NCBI GenBank assembly: GCA_025267735.1
Contig: CM046303.1
Span: 38,887,380-38,951,379 of the forward strand
Source: Mactra quadrangularis
Taxonomy: Eukaryota; Mollusca; Bivalvia; Venerida; Mactridae
Direction: 5' to 3'
DNA length: 64,000 bases
Positions 46,751 through 58,800 of the stretch are shown here, piece after piece. Each line of letters starts with the position of its first letter. The first letter of the stretch is position 1. Made by a program: the position numbers and the translations under genes. Below the pieces are notes generated by a model. It ran no database searches. It worked only from the letters and a program-made list of their open reading frames with translations, and was not told the origin of the DNA.

Positions 46751-47883
46751 ATGCCACGTCTAAACAAAGATGAGCAAAATATGGCCATCGGCATGTTCCT
46801 TGCCGGAAGTGCCAAAAACGCAATAGCAAGGCGGCTTGGATGTCACCATTCCACAATTTCTAGTCTTGTGGCCCGATATGATCAGACTGGGAATGTAAAC
46901 GATCGTTCTCGACCTGGTAGACCACGTGTTACAACTCCTCGACAAGACCACTACATTAGGGTATCTCATCTGAGGAACCGCTTCTTAGCAGCAACAACCA
47001 CTGCCAGACGAACTGTAGGCATCCATGGGTAAGTTTTTAAATGAATATTAACTGGTTTTGTTCGGTTTTAGTTATTTCATTGATACTCAAAATTTGCCAG
47101 ATTCTTGATTTTTTACGTGGAACGTTTTATTTCAGACGCAGTTTACATCCCAACACGGTTCCAAATCGCTTGAGATCTGCACAACTTAAAGCAAGACGTC
47201 CCCACAAGGCACAGATGCTAACTCTACATCATCGTCACGCAAGATTATGTTGGGCAAGGACTCATATACGCTTCACAAGACGTCAATGGGCCTATGTCTT
47301 ATTCACTGATGAATCTCGGATACATTTGCATCGTGCTGATGGTCGTACAAGAGTCTGGAGGCGTCGTAATGAACGTTATACAGATGCATGCATCCTTGAA
47401 TTTGATCGATTGGGTGGAGGATCAATTCATTTCTGGGCAGGAATTTCTCAGTTTCATAAAACCCCTCTCATCATTTTTGACAGAAATGTCAACGCAAATC
47501 TTTACATTGACACAGTCTTGAGGCCTGTAGTTCTGCCTTTTTTCAACCAGTACTTTCCTGTTGGTGGAGGCATTTTACAGCAGAATGGTGCCAGACCACA
47601 TACCGCCAATGTTACCCGTAACTTCCTGCAGCAACATCACGTACCAGTGCTTGACTGGCCATCATTGTCTCCTGACATGTCTCCCATCGAACATTTTTGG
47701 GATATGCTCAAACATCATGTTCATGCTCGTGAAAATCCCCAAGAAAACATTGCTCAACTGCGTCAGGCTTTGCCAGAGGAATGGGACAATATTCCACAGA
47801 GGCGTATTGGTGCATTAATCCTGTCTATGCGTCGGAGATGTCAGGCTTTGATAACAGCAAGGGGTGGTTACACTCGGTATTGA
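46751..47883 (+). CDS. Tc1 transposase, 341 aa, with intron; second catalytic Asp replaced by Asn
   Basis: Cut-and-paste DNA transposase of the Tc1/mariner family. Exon 1 is 46751-47028 and exon 2 is 47136-47883. The 107-bp intron has a GTAAGT donor and TTTCAG acceptor, and splicing restores VGIHG-RSLHPNT and a 1026-nt frame. N-terminal paired-like HTH domains (MPRLNKDEQNMAIGMFLAG, then a GRPR-type hook RPGRPR near residue 55) bind the ends. The catalytic domain has Asp151 in FTDES and Glu278 in SPDMSPIEHFWD. The middle position reads QQNGARPH where the family has QDNARPH, putting Asn243 at the second Asp. Spacing from 243 to 278 is the classic DD34E. The frame is intact, so inactivation through this residue would be recent. 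Confidence 0.93.
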
Positions 47884-48058
47884 CCATGTAAAAATGATTT
47901 TTGACCCTATGTGAATAAGACATTGATTTTAATTAAAACCTTGTTCTGAAATCATTAATTTTATTCTCGTGGTATCATTAAATATTGGTTAATCTTAATT
48001 ATTGATTTGTCTTATGGTATTACACATTTAATGTTGGTACACGAGATGAAACGTAGTA

Positions 48059-48083
48059 TGTGCGTTTTTAAATGTACTCAGTA
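48059..48083 (-). repeat. Right terminal inverted repeat of Tc1 element
   Basis: TGTGCGTTTTTAAATGTACT then CAGTA, the inverse of the left end, followed by the TA target duplicate. Confidence 0.93.
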
Positions 48084-48121
48084 TACATCTAGATGCTATT
48101 TAGGTAAACTTGATCAACTGC

Positions 48122-48379
48122 AACAAGTAAATCTGTGAGCTAATGCTCACTAGTGATACCCCCGCAAAAATCTAAAAATATGCGACAAACAGGAAGTAGA
48201 TGAGCAAGGAGCATGAAATCGCTTTACACCACATGGGACTATAGGATGAAGTAATATGCAAAGTATTAGGCTGCTGCATGTTATAGTTGCTGAGAAAACT
48301 GCAACGGAAATTTTGTAACGGACGGACGGATGGACAAGGGTAAAACAGTATACCCCCTCTTCTTCGAAGCGGGGGTATA
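48122..48379. mobile_element. Short repeat with ATACCCCCGC ends and ACGG tract
   Basis: GATACCCCCGC (48156) and GCGGGGGTAT (48369-48378) are inverted. Just inside the 3' side lies the palindrome CTTCGAAG, and before it ACGGACGGACGGATGGACA. This is the architecture of the pearl/Helentron-like copies (subterminal inverted repeats, microsatellite, terminal hairpin) with a different sequence. Confidence 0.7.
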
Positions 48380-49754
48380 ATAAATGCTGCCAGCTCAGAA
48401 AACAGACTGGCAAGTATTGTGTATTAAAATATAAATTAAATGAATATGCAATACAATCAAATTGTTAAGTTGTATTTCTTTTATATAAGTATTTGTCCAA
48501 ACAAAACAGTAACACCCCACCCCAAAAAAACAACCCTATTATTATCCTAAACTAGACCAAACTTGAAATAAAATTTGTTAAACCTACCCTTTGAATCAAT
48601 CCTGAATCCTTCCTTTGGTATTTTAGTTAGTCTGAAATTAACAAATTGATGAAATGTGAAAATGAATAAAACCCCTGTTAAAAAACCCACCTTAAAGCAA
48701 TACATACAGGTCATATAAATTTACAGGTCACATATGTTCATGTACTTTAAATAATGGATTTGCCCACTCAACAGGTGAATAAGCTGATACATGGTCATCA
48801 TTTTACTGATTTAAATTTACAATTACATTCAATATTAGTTATAAGTACGTGTAAGTATCTTGTACATTTTATATGATGAAATGTTAATAAAATATGATTA
48901 AACTAACTAAACTATTAAATTGTGATTATGTTTCACCCCTATATATTAGTTTTTAAAGAAACTGGCTATGTTTACATATTGTAATGTTTATACGAACCAC
49001 CTGTACTTATACGATGATCTAAGAACAATTTAATTTACATATAGTGTTTACAAGCCAATTGTTGAAGGATAAACTGATAGATGAGCTGATGTAAGACATC
49101 AAACTATGCAAAAAGTTCACCCAGAGCAATGCTATGGTGAGTAAATAATGTCGGAAGCTTGATAAAGAGAACATCAAAACAAAGGAAATCAAACTGTTGA
49201 TATCATAAGCAAATTTTGACAGGGTAGGAGAAGGTCTCCACTTTCTAAACTTGGGCAATATCAAAGAGAAACTTTTTTCTTATATCTCATTTTGATTGGT
49301 TTTACATCAGACTCTTATAAAAAAACTGATTGAAAACCTTTCTAAATTAAATTGAAAGAATAGGTCTAAAAAAGTGAGATCCGGATATAGTAGAGGTCAT
49401 GTGTTTGAATTCCATCAGCACTTTTTTAAGTCCTAAAATATATGATTTCAGTAGTTCTTCAAAAAAAAGTTTTTCAGGTTCTAAAACTTCAGGATAATTT
49501 CGGAAAACTGTTAAAAATGCATCTGGAACAGAAAAGAGTACATAGAAAATGAATGTATTATAGAAGCCATCACATCAAAAAATCTCAGCACAAGCCTGAT
49601 TCATTATATTTTATAGTAAATGGCAACAAACAAGCCTGACTCAATGAAATAAGACATTTTTTTGCAAATCCAAATCAATTTTCACAAGTCCCACGCATCG
49701 AGGTAATAGGTTATGGCAATGCCTGAAAGGAACAATGAGAATTACAATACATAC
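48380..49754. other. AT-rich sequence, presumably XRN1 intron
   Basis: The next XRN1 exon expected downstream of 49755 (the block resembling AIQWILHYYYHG) was searched for and not seen here. No other gene is recognised. Confidence 0.4.
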
Positions 49755-49860
49755 GGTGTAACTTTTTCATAATCCATTTTTGTCATATAATAATGTCTTT
49801 TATGATGTCTAAATTCATCATCTAAAGTGTCATCATCAGAAAAACCATCAGACGTATCAT
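49755..49860 (-). CDS. XRN1: XRN1 exon, HKRHYYMTKM block
   Basis: 106 nt, acceptor TTATTACAG, donor GTATGT. It encodes DTSDGFSDDDTLDDEFRHHK then RHYYMTKMDYEKVTP. R-x2-K-R-x-Y-Y-M-T-K-M is an XRN1 hallmark. Confidence 0.93.
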
Positions 49861-52800
49861 CTGTAATAAACAATATACTTGGTATTACATATGCCAGAAG
49901 TATGTTTTTATCCACAGTCTGTGACATAAGTAATTTTTTGAATTTGCAAATTATAATTTGTAATTTTTGTCAGCAGACTATTTAGCAAATTTAATAATTA
50001 TTATATAGCAAGCCAGCACTTCGCTACTTTCATATGCATCTGTTAAAAGAGTCACTTGTTCACTTTCTACCCTCTGCTAAAGTCTTGGTACAAACCAATC
50101 AATTTTTAAATACAGACACATACACACTTTAATAGCATGACTGTCACATGGTTTTTAAAAAAAGATGTGTGATTGGCTACTAGCATTCAAAAAATTCTCA
50201 TGCCTATAATTTTGATATGCAAAGCTGTTGGACAATTTTGCATATGTAAAATAATGGAAAATTAACCAAAATGAAAGTAAACACTGATATTTTTACATGT
50301 GTGTCTCTGATCTTTTAATTGCTACCCTAGAGCTAATTCAACACAAAGTGAATACACAACATATATGACATCATACAAGGTTGCATTTGTCGCTAGTATG
50401 ATTAAACCAAATATGGCATTGTTTACCAATTTATTCATACTTATTTTAGTCAGATGATCGTTTCAAACAATTAAAACGCGTATGAAGATTTTGGGTTAAA
50501 TACCCTCAGGAACTATAAAATATAAATGTTTATAACTAACTTGTAATATCATCAATAAGTTCAGTTCCTAATTCTTCCATATCAACACAGCCTTCATCAA
50601 ATGTGTCCAATAGTTCAAACTGTCCCCTAGATAACTGTTCAACAGATTTTTCTGAATGAATATAACAAAACAATAATTATCTCCCTGTATAATACAGACG
50701 TCATAAAACAATACATACATTGTCAATGTTTTTTCCTCATAAAACAGGGGGCATTGAAACGTCTCTTTCACTTCTAAAATTTCTGGAAAATCATGCAGTT
50801 TTTCTCAAACTTGCAAAAACTACTTCAAATTAATGAACTTGTACATAATTTTGCTTCTTTATCGGTAAAACATATGAGATAACTAAGGCATTCATAAATG
50901 TTATTAAAATCATAATGTGTTTCAACATAAAACTACAACACATGCTTATCACAATGCCTTAATCTGGTCATATGCGCAAGTGAGTTTAAACAGAATCAAG
51001 ATCCAAACTTTGGACAAGAACCCATTCATCAGGTGTGAAAGGTGCGAAAAACAGAAAAGAGGGGGCCAGTTTGGAAACTAAGTCGCATTGAACAGAACAG
51101 AACATTTTATTTGCAGAACACATTGGTGTTCGTCGCCATTACAACAATATTGGCGGTACACCTATATACATGTATAAATACATATGAATATAAGACGAGT
51201 GATAAATAAGCAAACGAGAGAAAAGTGTAAGTAATATTATACATATGGTTAGTATAATGAAACAATATTTGAGTATATAGATATAATACTATATTTACAA
51301 ATCGAAATACTTCAAAAATAATATGACTGATATCGACCCCTTAACAACATAGCTTTATAGATAAATTTTGCTAATTTCATTGTAACGGATTTATTATTGC
51401 AATACAAAAGATTTTCAAATTTAATTAATGTAGGCCAGTGAGTATAATATTTTGGAAGAATTTCTTGTCGAAGATTTCTGTAAAAAGGACATACAATAAC
51501 AAAATGATATTTGTTTTCAACACACTTCATGTTACATTTTGTACAGATTCTTTCATTCCTTTGAATATTATTATATCTACCTTCTTCGACAAACAACTTA
51601 TGAGCAGAACATCTTAACCGTGTCAATGCAATTCTATGACTTACATTCTTAACAAAATTTAGATAATTTTCAAATTCAAAAATGCGTTTGTACAATATAT
51701 CAGACTTAAGCCGCGAGGATTCCTGAACTAGACATAGCCAATTTTGCTTATAATGGTCATATACAGTTGTTATTAAAAGATTCAATTGATAATTTGAAAT
51801 AGGTCCAACATCCCATAGATAAGTAAACCCCAAATCATCTATAATATGTTTAATATTTCGAGACCAAAGATTTACAAAATTACCTAAATAATCACGTTGA
51901 TTAAACAATTTAAAACATAAAGATGTAGGATCTCTTATAATTTTGAACCAGAACTTAAGCATTCTTACTTTTCTAAGGACAAATAAAGGAAATCGACCAA
52001 GTTCTCCGTAAATAGCTATATTAGGTGTTTGCTTGCGAACATTTAGCAATCGTTTAAAAAATTTAATATGGATTTTTTCAATATCAGGTCCTTTGTGAGA
52101 CCCCCATATCTCACTACCATACATCAAAATAGATGATACCATGGAGTCAAACAACTTTAATTTATCAACAATTTCTAGGTCTAATTTTTCAAATAAACCA
52201 TATAAACTAACAAGAGCTCCGCTGGGCGGGGCATTATACGCCCGTGTGCAGTCCATGCTGTGTTCTATCTCATATGAAGTCCCTGTGGCCTTGACCAATG
52301 ACCCCGGGATCTCAGAATAGGTCCCATCCTTAACTGGAGGGCTATCCAAAGCAAAGATTTTGAGAACCTAGGTACAGCCATGGTTGAGTTATCACCGACA
52401 CAAAGTTTTCCCATACAAACTTCCAGTGACCTTGACCCTGGGGCCTCAGAACCAAAAGTTCTCGCCCTTGACCCAAAGAGTATTGATACATAAAATTTGG
52501 TGATCTTAGGTAAAGTTGGTTGTTGGACAAGGTTTTTCCTCATGATTTTTCTTGTGACTTTGACCTTTAACCCAGGGGCCTAAAACCAAACGGGCATATG
52601 CTAGACATTTAGGCTACCCTTAAATAAAATTTGGTAAACCTAGGTACAATCATTATTGAGTTACTGTCCGGAAAATGTTTCAATATAAATTAAGTCCCTG
52701 TGACTTTGACTTTTGACTCTGGGGTCTCCAAATCAAAAGAGAACCTCCAATACAAAAGAGCTATCAACACATTACATCTTGACAAATGGGCTGATCCACA

Positions 52801-55800
52801 TAAAATTTAGTTAACTAGGTACAATCATTGTTTAGTTATTTTCCATATGATGCCCCTGTGACCTTGATCTTTGACCAAGTTTTGACCCAAAACCAATTGG
52901 GAACATCCTTGACACATGGGCTACCCTCACATAAAATTTGGTGAACTAAATTCATGTTACTTATTAAATATAGCATTATTTCCATTGTTTGCCATTTTGA
53001 CTTTATTAACATATTGATTGAACATTTGAAGTCACTGCTTGGTAATTTGATATCTTTTGGATGATGGTTTAAACTTGACCCAGGGCCCCAAAACCAACAG
53101 GGAACATCCGTGACACATGGGCTACTCTCACGTGAAATTTGGTGGACTTAGGTGCAGTCATTGTTGATTTACTACATGGACAATGTTTTTCAATATGATG
53201 CCCCTGTGACCTTGACCTTTGACCCAGGGGCCCCAAAACCAATAGGACATAACCATGACACATGGGCTACTCTCACATAAAATTTAGTGAACCTAGGTAC
53301 ATTGGTTGTTTAGTTATTGTCTGGACTAGGTTTTTCCATATGATGCCTCTGTGACCTTGACCTTTGGGCCTGAGGCCCCAAAACCTATTGGGAACATCCT
53401 TGACACAAGGGCTACATTCATATATAATTTTGTGAACTTAGGTACAGTCGTTGATGAGTTATTGTCCGAAAAAGGTTTTTCAATATGGTGCCCCTGTGAC
53501 ATTGACCTTTGACCCAGGAGCCCCAAAACCAATAGGGCATATTCTTGACACATGAGCTACCCTCACATAGAATTTGGTGAACCTAGGTACATTGATGGTT
53601 CAGTTATTGTCTGGACAAGTGTTTCATTGTTTGCCATTTTGACTTTATTAACATATTGATTGGACATTTGAAGTCACTACTCGGTAATTTGATATCTTCT
53701 GGTTGAAGGTTTAAACTTGACCCTGTTTCCCCAAAACTGATAAGGCACATCCTTGACACATGGGCTACTCTCACATGAAATTTGGTGAACTTAGGTACAG
53801 TAATTGTTAGAGGTGAAACGATTAATCGCGGTTCACAATGAATCGCGATTTTTAACGCTCGGTTCGGTTTGATTCGATTCGGAAGAGGCATTTTCGATTC
53901 GATTCTTATTTGAAATACTGTCTTATTCAGTAGTTTTGTAAGTTGAATGAAACGCCCTTTTTTCGGTTAAAATAAGCATATTTTTAAAGTTGACTAAAAT
54001 AGTGTACCCTTGTTGTCCCGACGATTGTTAATCCAGATAAAAGTTGTGAAAAATGAGACTGTCTGCGGCTATTATACTTGTATATTACGCGTACATGTCA
54101 ATTAGACCATTATTGTCGGTCACACGCTGGGAGATTAACTCGCTGACAGAAAATCGATAATGGAGTCGTCGAGTTAGTTAACACGCTTGATATCATTCAT
54201 ATATACCTAAAACTGGTACCTAGAGAGAGAGTTTAGTGATAAAGGGGCCACCAAGATATAACCAGTCGATTTAGTTTTACACGATCGGCAATATTGGGGG
54301 ATTTATCTTTTAAAAAAAATTAAACTTTTATCATCGTCGTTTCCTAAAGCATCGTTTATTAAATCAAGATGAAACATTGAAAACAATAAGCTTTTTAATT
54401 ACAAAAGATGTTTCATATTAATTTGCTATCTAGCTTGGGTCGCGAAAATGAATGACATTACGCCGAAATGGTTGAAGCGATTTCGTTCCGTATGATACAA
54501 AATTAAATCAAGCATAATAAAGTAATTTAGAGATAAACTGTAAACTTAATAGTTCGTTTTGACGGTTATTTACGTTTATTTACCTGGAAATTCCTCTTTG
54601 TTTTTCATAACCATTTAAATCGGACGAAGTGTGGTGTAATATTTTGAAACAAACTAAATTAAGCTGGTCAAAGTGATCTACATTTGCTGATTGCTTGTTT
54701 TTTTTTATCGTCTAAGCTTAACCTTAACTAGTCATTAATTATGGCATTATAACGTCATTGATGCACTGATGAATTGTTTTTATTTTGATTATGACTTGAG
54801 TCATATACTGTATGTACATGTAGGTAAGGAGAAATTTATAAACAATTTATCCATGGGCATTACATTTCATTAAAAAGTTGAAATAATACGATTTGTCTTT
54901 TATATATGCTAAAATGCAGTAAAATATTTATAACTAGTTAAGCTCTAAATACTTTGTAAAATGGGTATTATTAAAGAATTAGAATTTGAATTTTTCGTCT
55001 TCCGGGAGGGAGGTCCCTCAGATGAAAATGCACTGTTCTTAAATATATTTATGTTCTATTGTTTTTCGGAGTTTCACTCTTTTAAAAAAATCTGTCACTC
55101 TTTATGATAAAAAACTAGGGAGTGATGACTCTTTTTTAAAAAAAATTATCTGGAGCTCTGAATTATGCAAACAGGGGTACAGTGAGCAATGACAATGTCG
55201 ATGTTCTAATATTTTTGAAGAAACACATGAAGCTAACAGACTTTAAGTAGCCAAGTAGCCTTCTCTCTCTCCGTGGTCTGAAAAGTGTTGATAGTTTGAT
55301 GTTATAAAATGTTTATGAAAGCTGACTCTATTATCAGGATTTACAGTTTTATTTGATAATACAGTTCCTCTTGAAAATTTATTTTTTGTTATGTCCTATT
55401 TAATTCGAGTAGGAAATCGAATTGAATCGAAAAATCGAATTGTTTGATAAAAAATCGAAATCGAATCGAATCGAAAATTTTTGAATCGTTTCACCTCTAG
55501 TAATTGTTGAGTTATTACCCGGACAATGTTTTTCAATATGATGCCACTGTGACCTTGACCTTTGACCCAGGGGCCCCAAAATCAATAGGGCATATCCTTG
55601 ACACATGGGCTACTCTCACATAAAATTTGGTGAACCTAGGTACATTGGTGGTTCAGTTATTGTCCGGACAAAGTTTTTCCATATTATGCCATTGTGACCT
55701 TGACCTTTGAACCTGGGGCCCCATAACCCTATAGGGCAGATCTTTGACACATGGGCTACTCTTACATAAAATTTGGTGAACCTAGGTACAGTCGTTGTTG

Positions 55801-58800
55801 AGTTATGGTCCGGACAAGGTTTTTCAATATGATGTCCCTGTGACCTTGACCTTTGACACAGGGGCCCCAAAACTGATTGGGAACATCCTTGACACATGGG
55901 CTACTCTCACATAAAATTTGGTGAATCTAGGTAGATTGGTTGTTAAGTTATTGTCAGGACAATTTTTTTTCCCATATGATGCCACTGTGACCTTGACCTT
56001 TGACCCAGGGGCCCCAAAACGGATAGGGAACATCTTTGACACATGGGCTACTTTCACATAAAATTTGGTGAACCTAGGTACATTGGTGGTTCAGTTATTG
56101 TCCGGACAAGTTTTACCTATTTTAAGTCCCAGTGACCTTGACCTTTAAGCCTGGGGTCTCAATATCAATAGGGAACCTCCTCCACCCAAGGGCTATCCAC
56201 ACATAAAATTTGAGGAACCTAGGTACATCCTTTCTTGAGTTATCATCCGGACAAGCAATTGTCCACGGACGGACGGACAGACGGACGGACGGACGGACAG
56301 ACGGACAGACGGACAGACGGACAACAGCATAACATAATACGACCGTTTTTTCAAAACGGGCGTATAAAAACGGCTTTAGATGCTTGACAAGAAAGATATT
56401 TTTGTGCTTGGTAATAGCAACCATTTGCCGATATTACAACACCTAGATATGTAAAATTTGAGACAACACTCAACTTTAATCCATTATAAAATAGTTCGAC
56501 ATTTTCTTGTCGATTACCTTTCTTACATACCATTACAACAGTTTTATCAGTATTAACAGAAATACCCCATGTAGAACAATATTTATATAGATTATCCAAC
56601 AATTTTTGAAGGCCTTCTTTAGAGTAAGACATGAGAACAGTATCGTCAGCAAATAATAAAAGAAATAAACTCAATTCTTCGACAGAAAATGTATAAATAG
56701 AATCATCGTATAAAGCTGTATACATATCATTTATAAAACATAGAAATAGTAGTGGTGATAGTGGTTCACCTTGTTTGACACCTTTGAAACTATCAAAACT
56801 ATCAGTGAATGCACCATTTACTCTTACACAAGATTTAATTTAATTTAACATTTAATGAAACATATGCAAATGTATCATAAAGTAATTGAAAAATAATTGA
56901 AATCAATTAATTATTGCCTAAATTTCCTAAGTAATTAATTATAATTACCATTGTTTTCTATTTTTTGATAAAATAATTAAATACAATTACCATTGTTTTT
57001 AACACCGTAATTAATTGACAATTAATTGTTCAGAGCAATTAATTGGCCCCATCCCTGATCCAAAGTAGATAATTTATATCAATTTGGAATATGACAAACA
57101 ATATTATATAAGCTATGATAAGCTTATGCAAAAATTAAAAAAAACAACTCATACCTAATAAAGTATAATACATTTTTAATTTATAGCACAGTAATGAATT
57201 CTCAATTCATAATAAACGCATTGACAAAACCTACTCAGAAGTCAAGTCATGTCAAGCTAACACGAAAACCTACAAGAAAACTTCAAATAACATTACCTGA
57301 TTTTTTCCTAACTTTCTAGCTGCATATAAAAGTTCAGCTTTCTCAGCTATTCTGTTAGATTTCTTAGATTCTAACCATTTTAAATCTCCTACTTGATCAG
57401 AGAATGTATCAAAATCAAACTGAAAACATATAGTTTGTGATGTAATATAATATTAAACACTGTAAATCTAAGGAAGAATTCACAATTGTCTCCCTTGAAT
57501 GTCAACATTTTATTTTCTTCAAGTGCTAAATTTGGCTGCAATGAAAATACAGTATGACTTGCATTAAACGGTTTATTTTGACATTATAAATTCTATATAT
57601 TCCTAGAACATTGATCTGTCAGCCGATTATACAATACTGACAACATGGTGAATATTTTGATATTTAAATATTAATAGCAGCAGAAAATTGACATTTTTGA
57701 AGGAAAATGTGGCGGTAGGCCATATAGCAGGTGGCTGCTTATAGCTATAACCACTACTAAGTTTTATTATTAAAAAAGTTTAATATCCCTAGGGGGATGT
57801 AACAAAAATACATTGAATTTTAAGTTTCTTATGACAATTTCAATTTCCATTTACCTTAGATAAAGCAGTTAAATATTTCTCAAATCTCTCAAGATCCAAT
57901 ATTCCTCCATTGTTTATATAGCCTGAAATGAGCTAAAATCTATATAATACAACTTGTAACTTAACATATAATTGTTGTGGCTAATATTGAAATGTCAAAA
58001 TAAATAAAGAGTGTTTAAAAGTCTGATTTCATATACATGTTCAATGTTCAGTTGACTTTACAATTTTAGTATGATAACCTCTGACCATTGAAATCACCTT
58101 CAAGCAGGTGATCCCTCAAAGTACCAATTTACACCTGGGTGGAGTGGAACGACTGTAGGAGAATTTCTAGCTCAAGGAAAATAGCAGTGTCTCAAGTGAG
58201 GATCAAACTTGAGACCACTGGATTCATTTGGTTGCATCCTACCACTGGACCACTGCTTGTACACGTAGCTACATATATGTTTTAATTGATTTTTCTGACT
58301 GGTTTTGAACTGGGTGGCTATACTCTTCACAGATTACTTATCTAGGTATGTAAGGCCCCCCACAAATAACTTCATCATTATTTAAAGTAAATGTAACTTA
58401 AACAAGAGGAGCAAACATACAGACAGACAAGTAAAAATACATTTTCCAAAATTTATTTTTACATTTTGATTTCATCTTAACATACATCTACTTAAGTACT
58501 GTTAAAGTATAGGTTATTTCTGACAATAAAAAAAATCATAAAGTTATCCTTGCATTTCACTGACCTTATAAAAAGAAGCCAGTTGTATAGGATTATGGCT
58601 AACCAGCAATTTCCTATGCAAATTGTAGGGATACCAAAAATAATATTTTTTCATTTAAAATAACTGGATATGCTGAGAACGCTATTCAAAGCAAATCCAT
58701 TACATAGTACTTGAGCAACTCAAAAGAATAACTTTTAACAGTGCAAGGTGGCAAAGTCATAACACAAATGGCCTCACATGTTCTGTCCAGTAAACTGACG

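Larger units (their letters stand above)
46454..48083 (+). mobile_element. Complete Tc1-type transposon
   Basis: Inverted ends YACTGAGTACATTTAAAAAC (continuing GCACA; about 25 bp) lie at 46454-46478 and 48059-48083, each abutting TA (46452-46453, 48084-48085). The 1630-bp element encodes one transposase (46751-47883). Length, TA target and gene order are typical of Tc1. Confidence 0.95.
51093..56845 (-). mobile_element. LINE, 5'-truncated, interrupted by nested repeats
   Basis: A Jockey/CR1-like non-LTR retrotransposon on the same strand as XRN1. The upstream part (56845-56366) gives GVKQGEPLSPLLFLCFIND, LFADDTVL (the A-D-D catalytic box, near 56648), then NTDKTVVMVCKKGNRQENV and FTYLGVVIS. 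The downstream part (52208-51312) continues SLYGLFEKLDLEIVDKLKLF, LMYGSEIWG, and a C-terminal CTKC...HFVIVC finger to a stop at 51312. The 3' UTR ends in GTTCT pentamers at about 51093-51105. The parts join in one frame (ASKAVF|SLYGLF) when the insert 52209-56365 is removed. The element is truncated within RT at about 56845. With the insert in place it cannot be translated. Confidence 0.9.
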
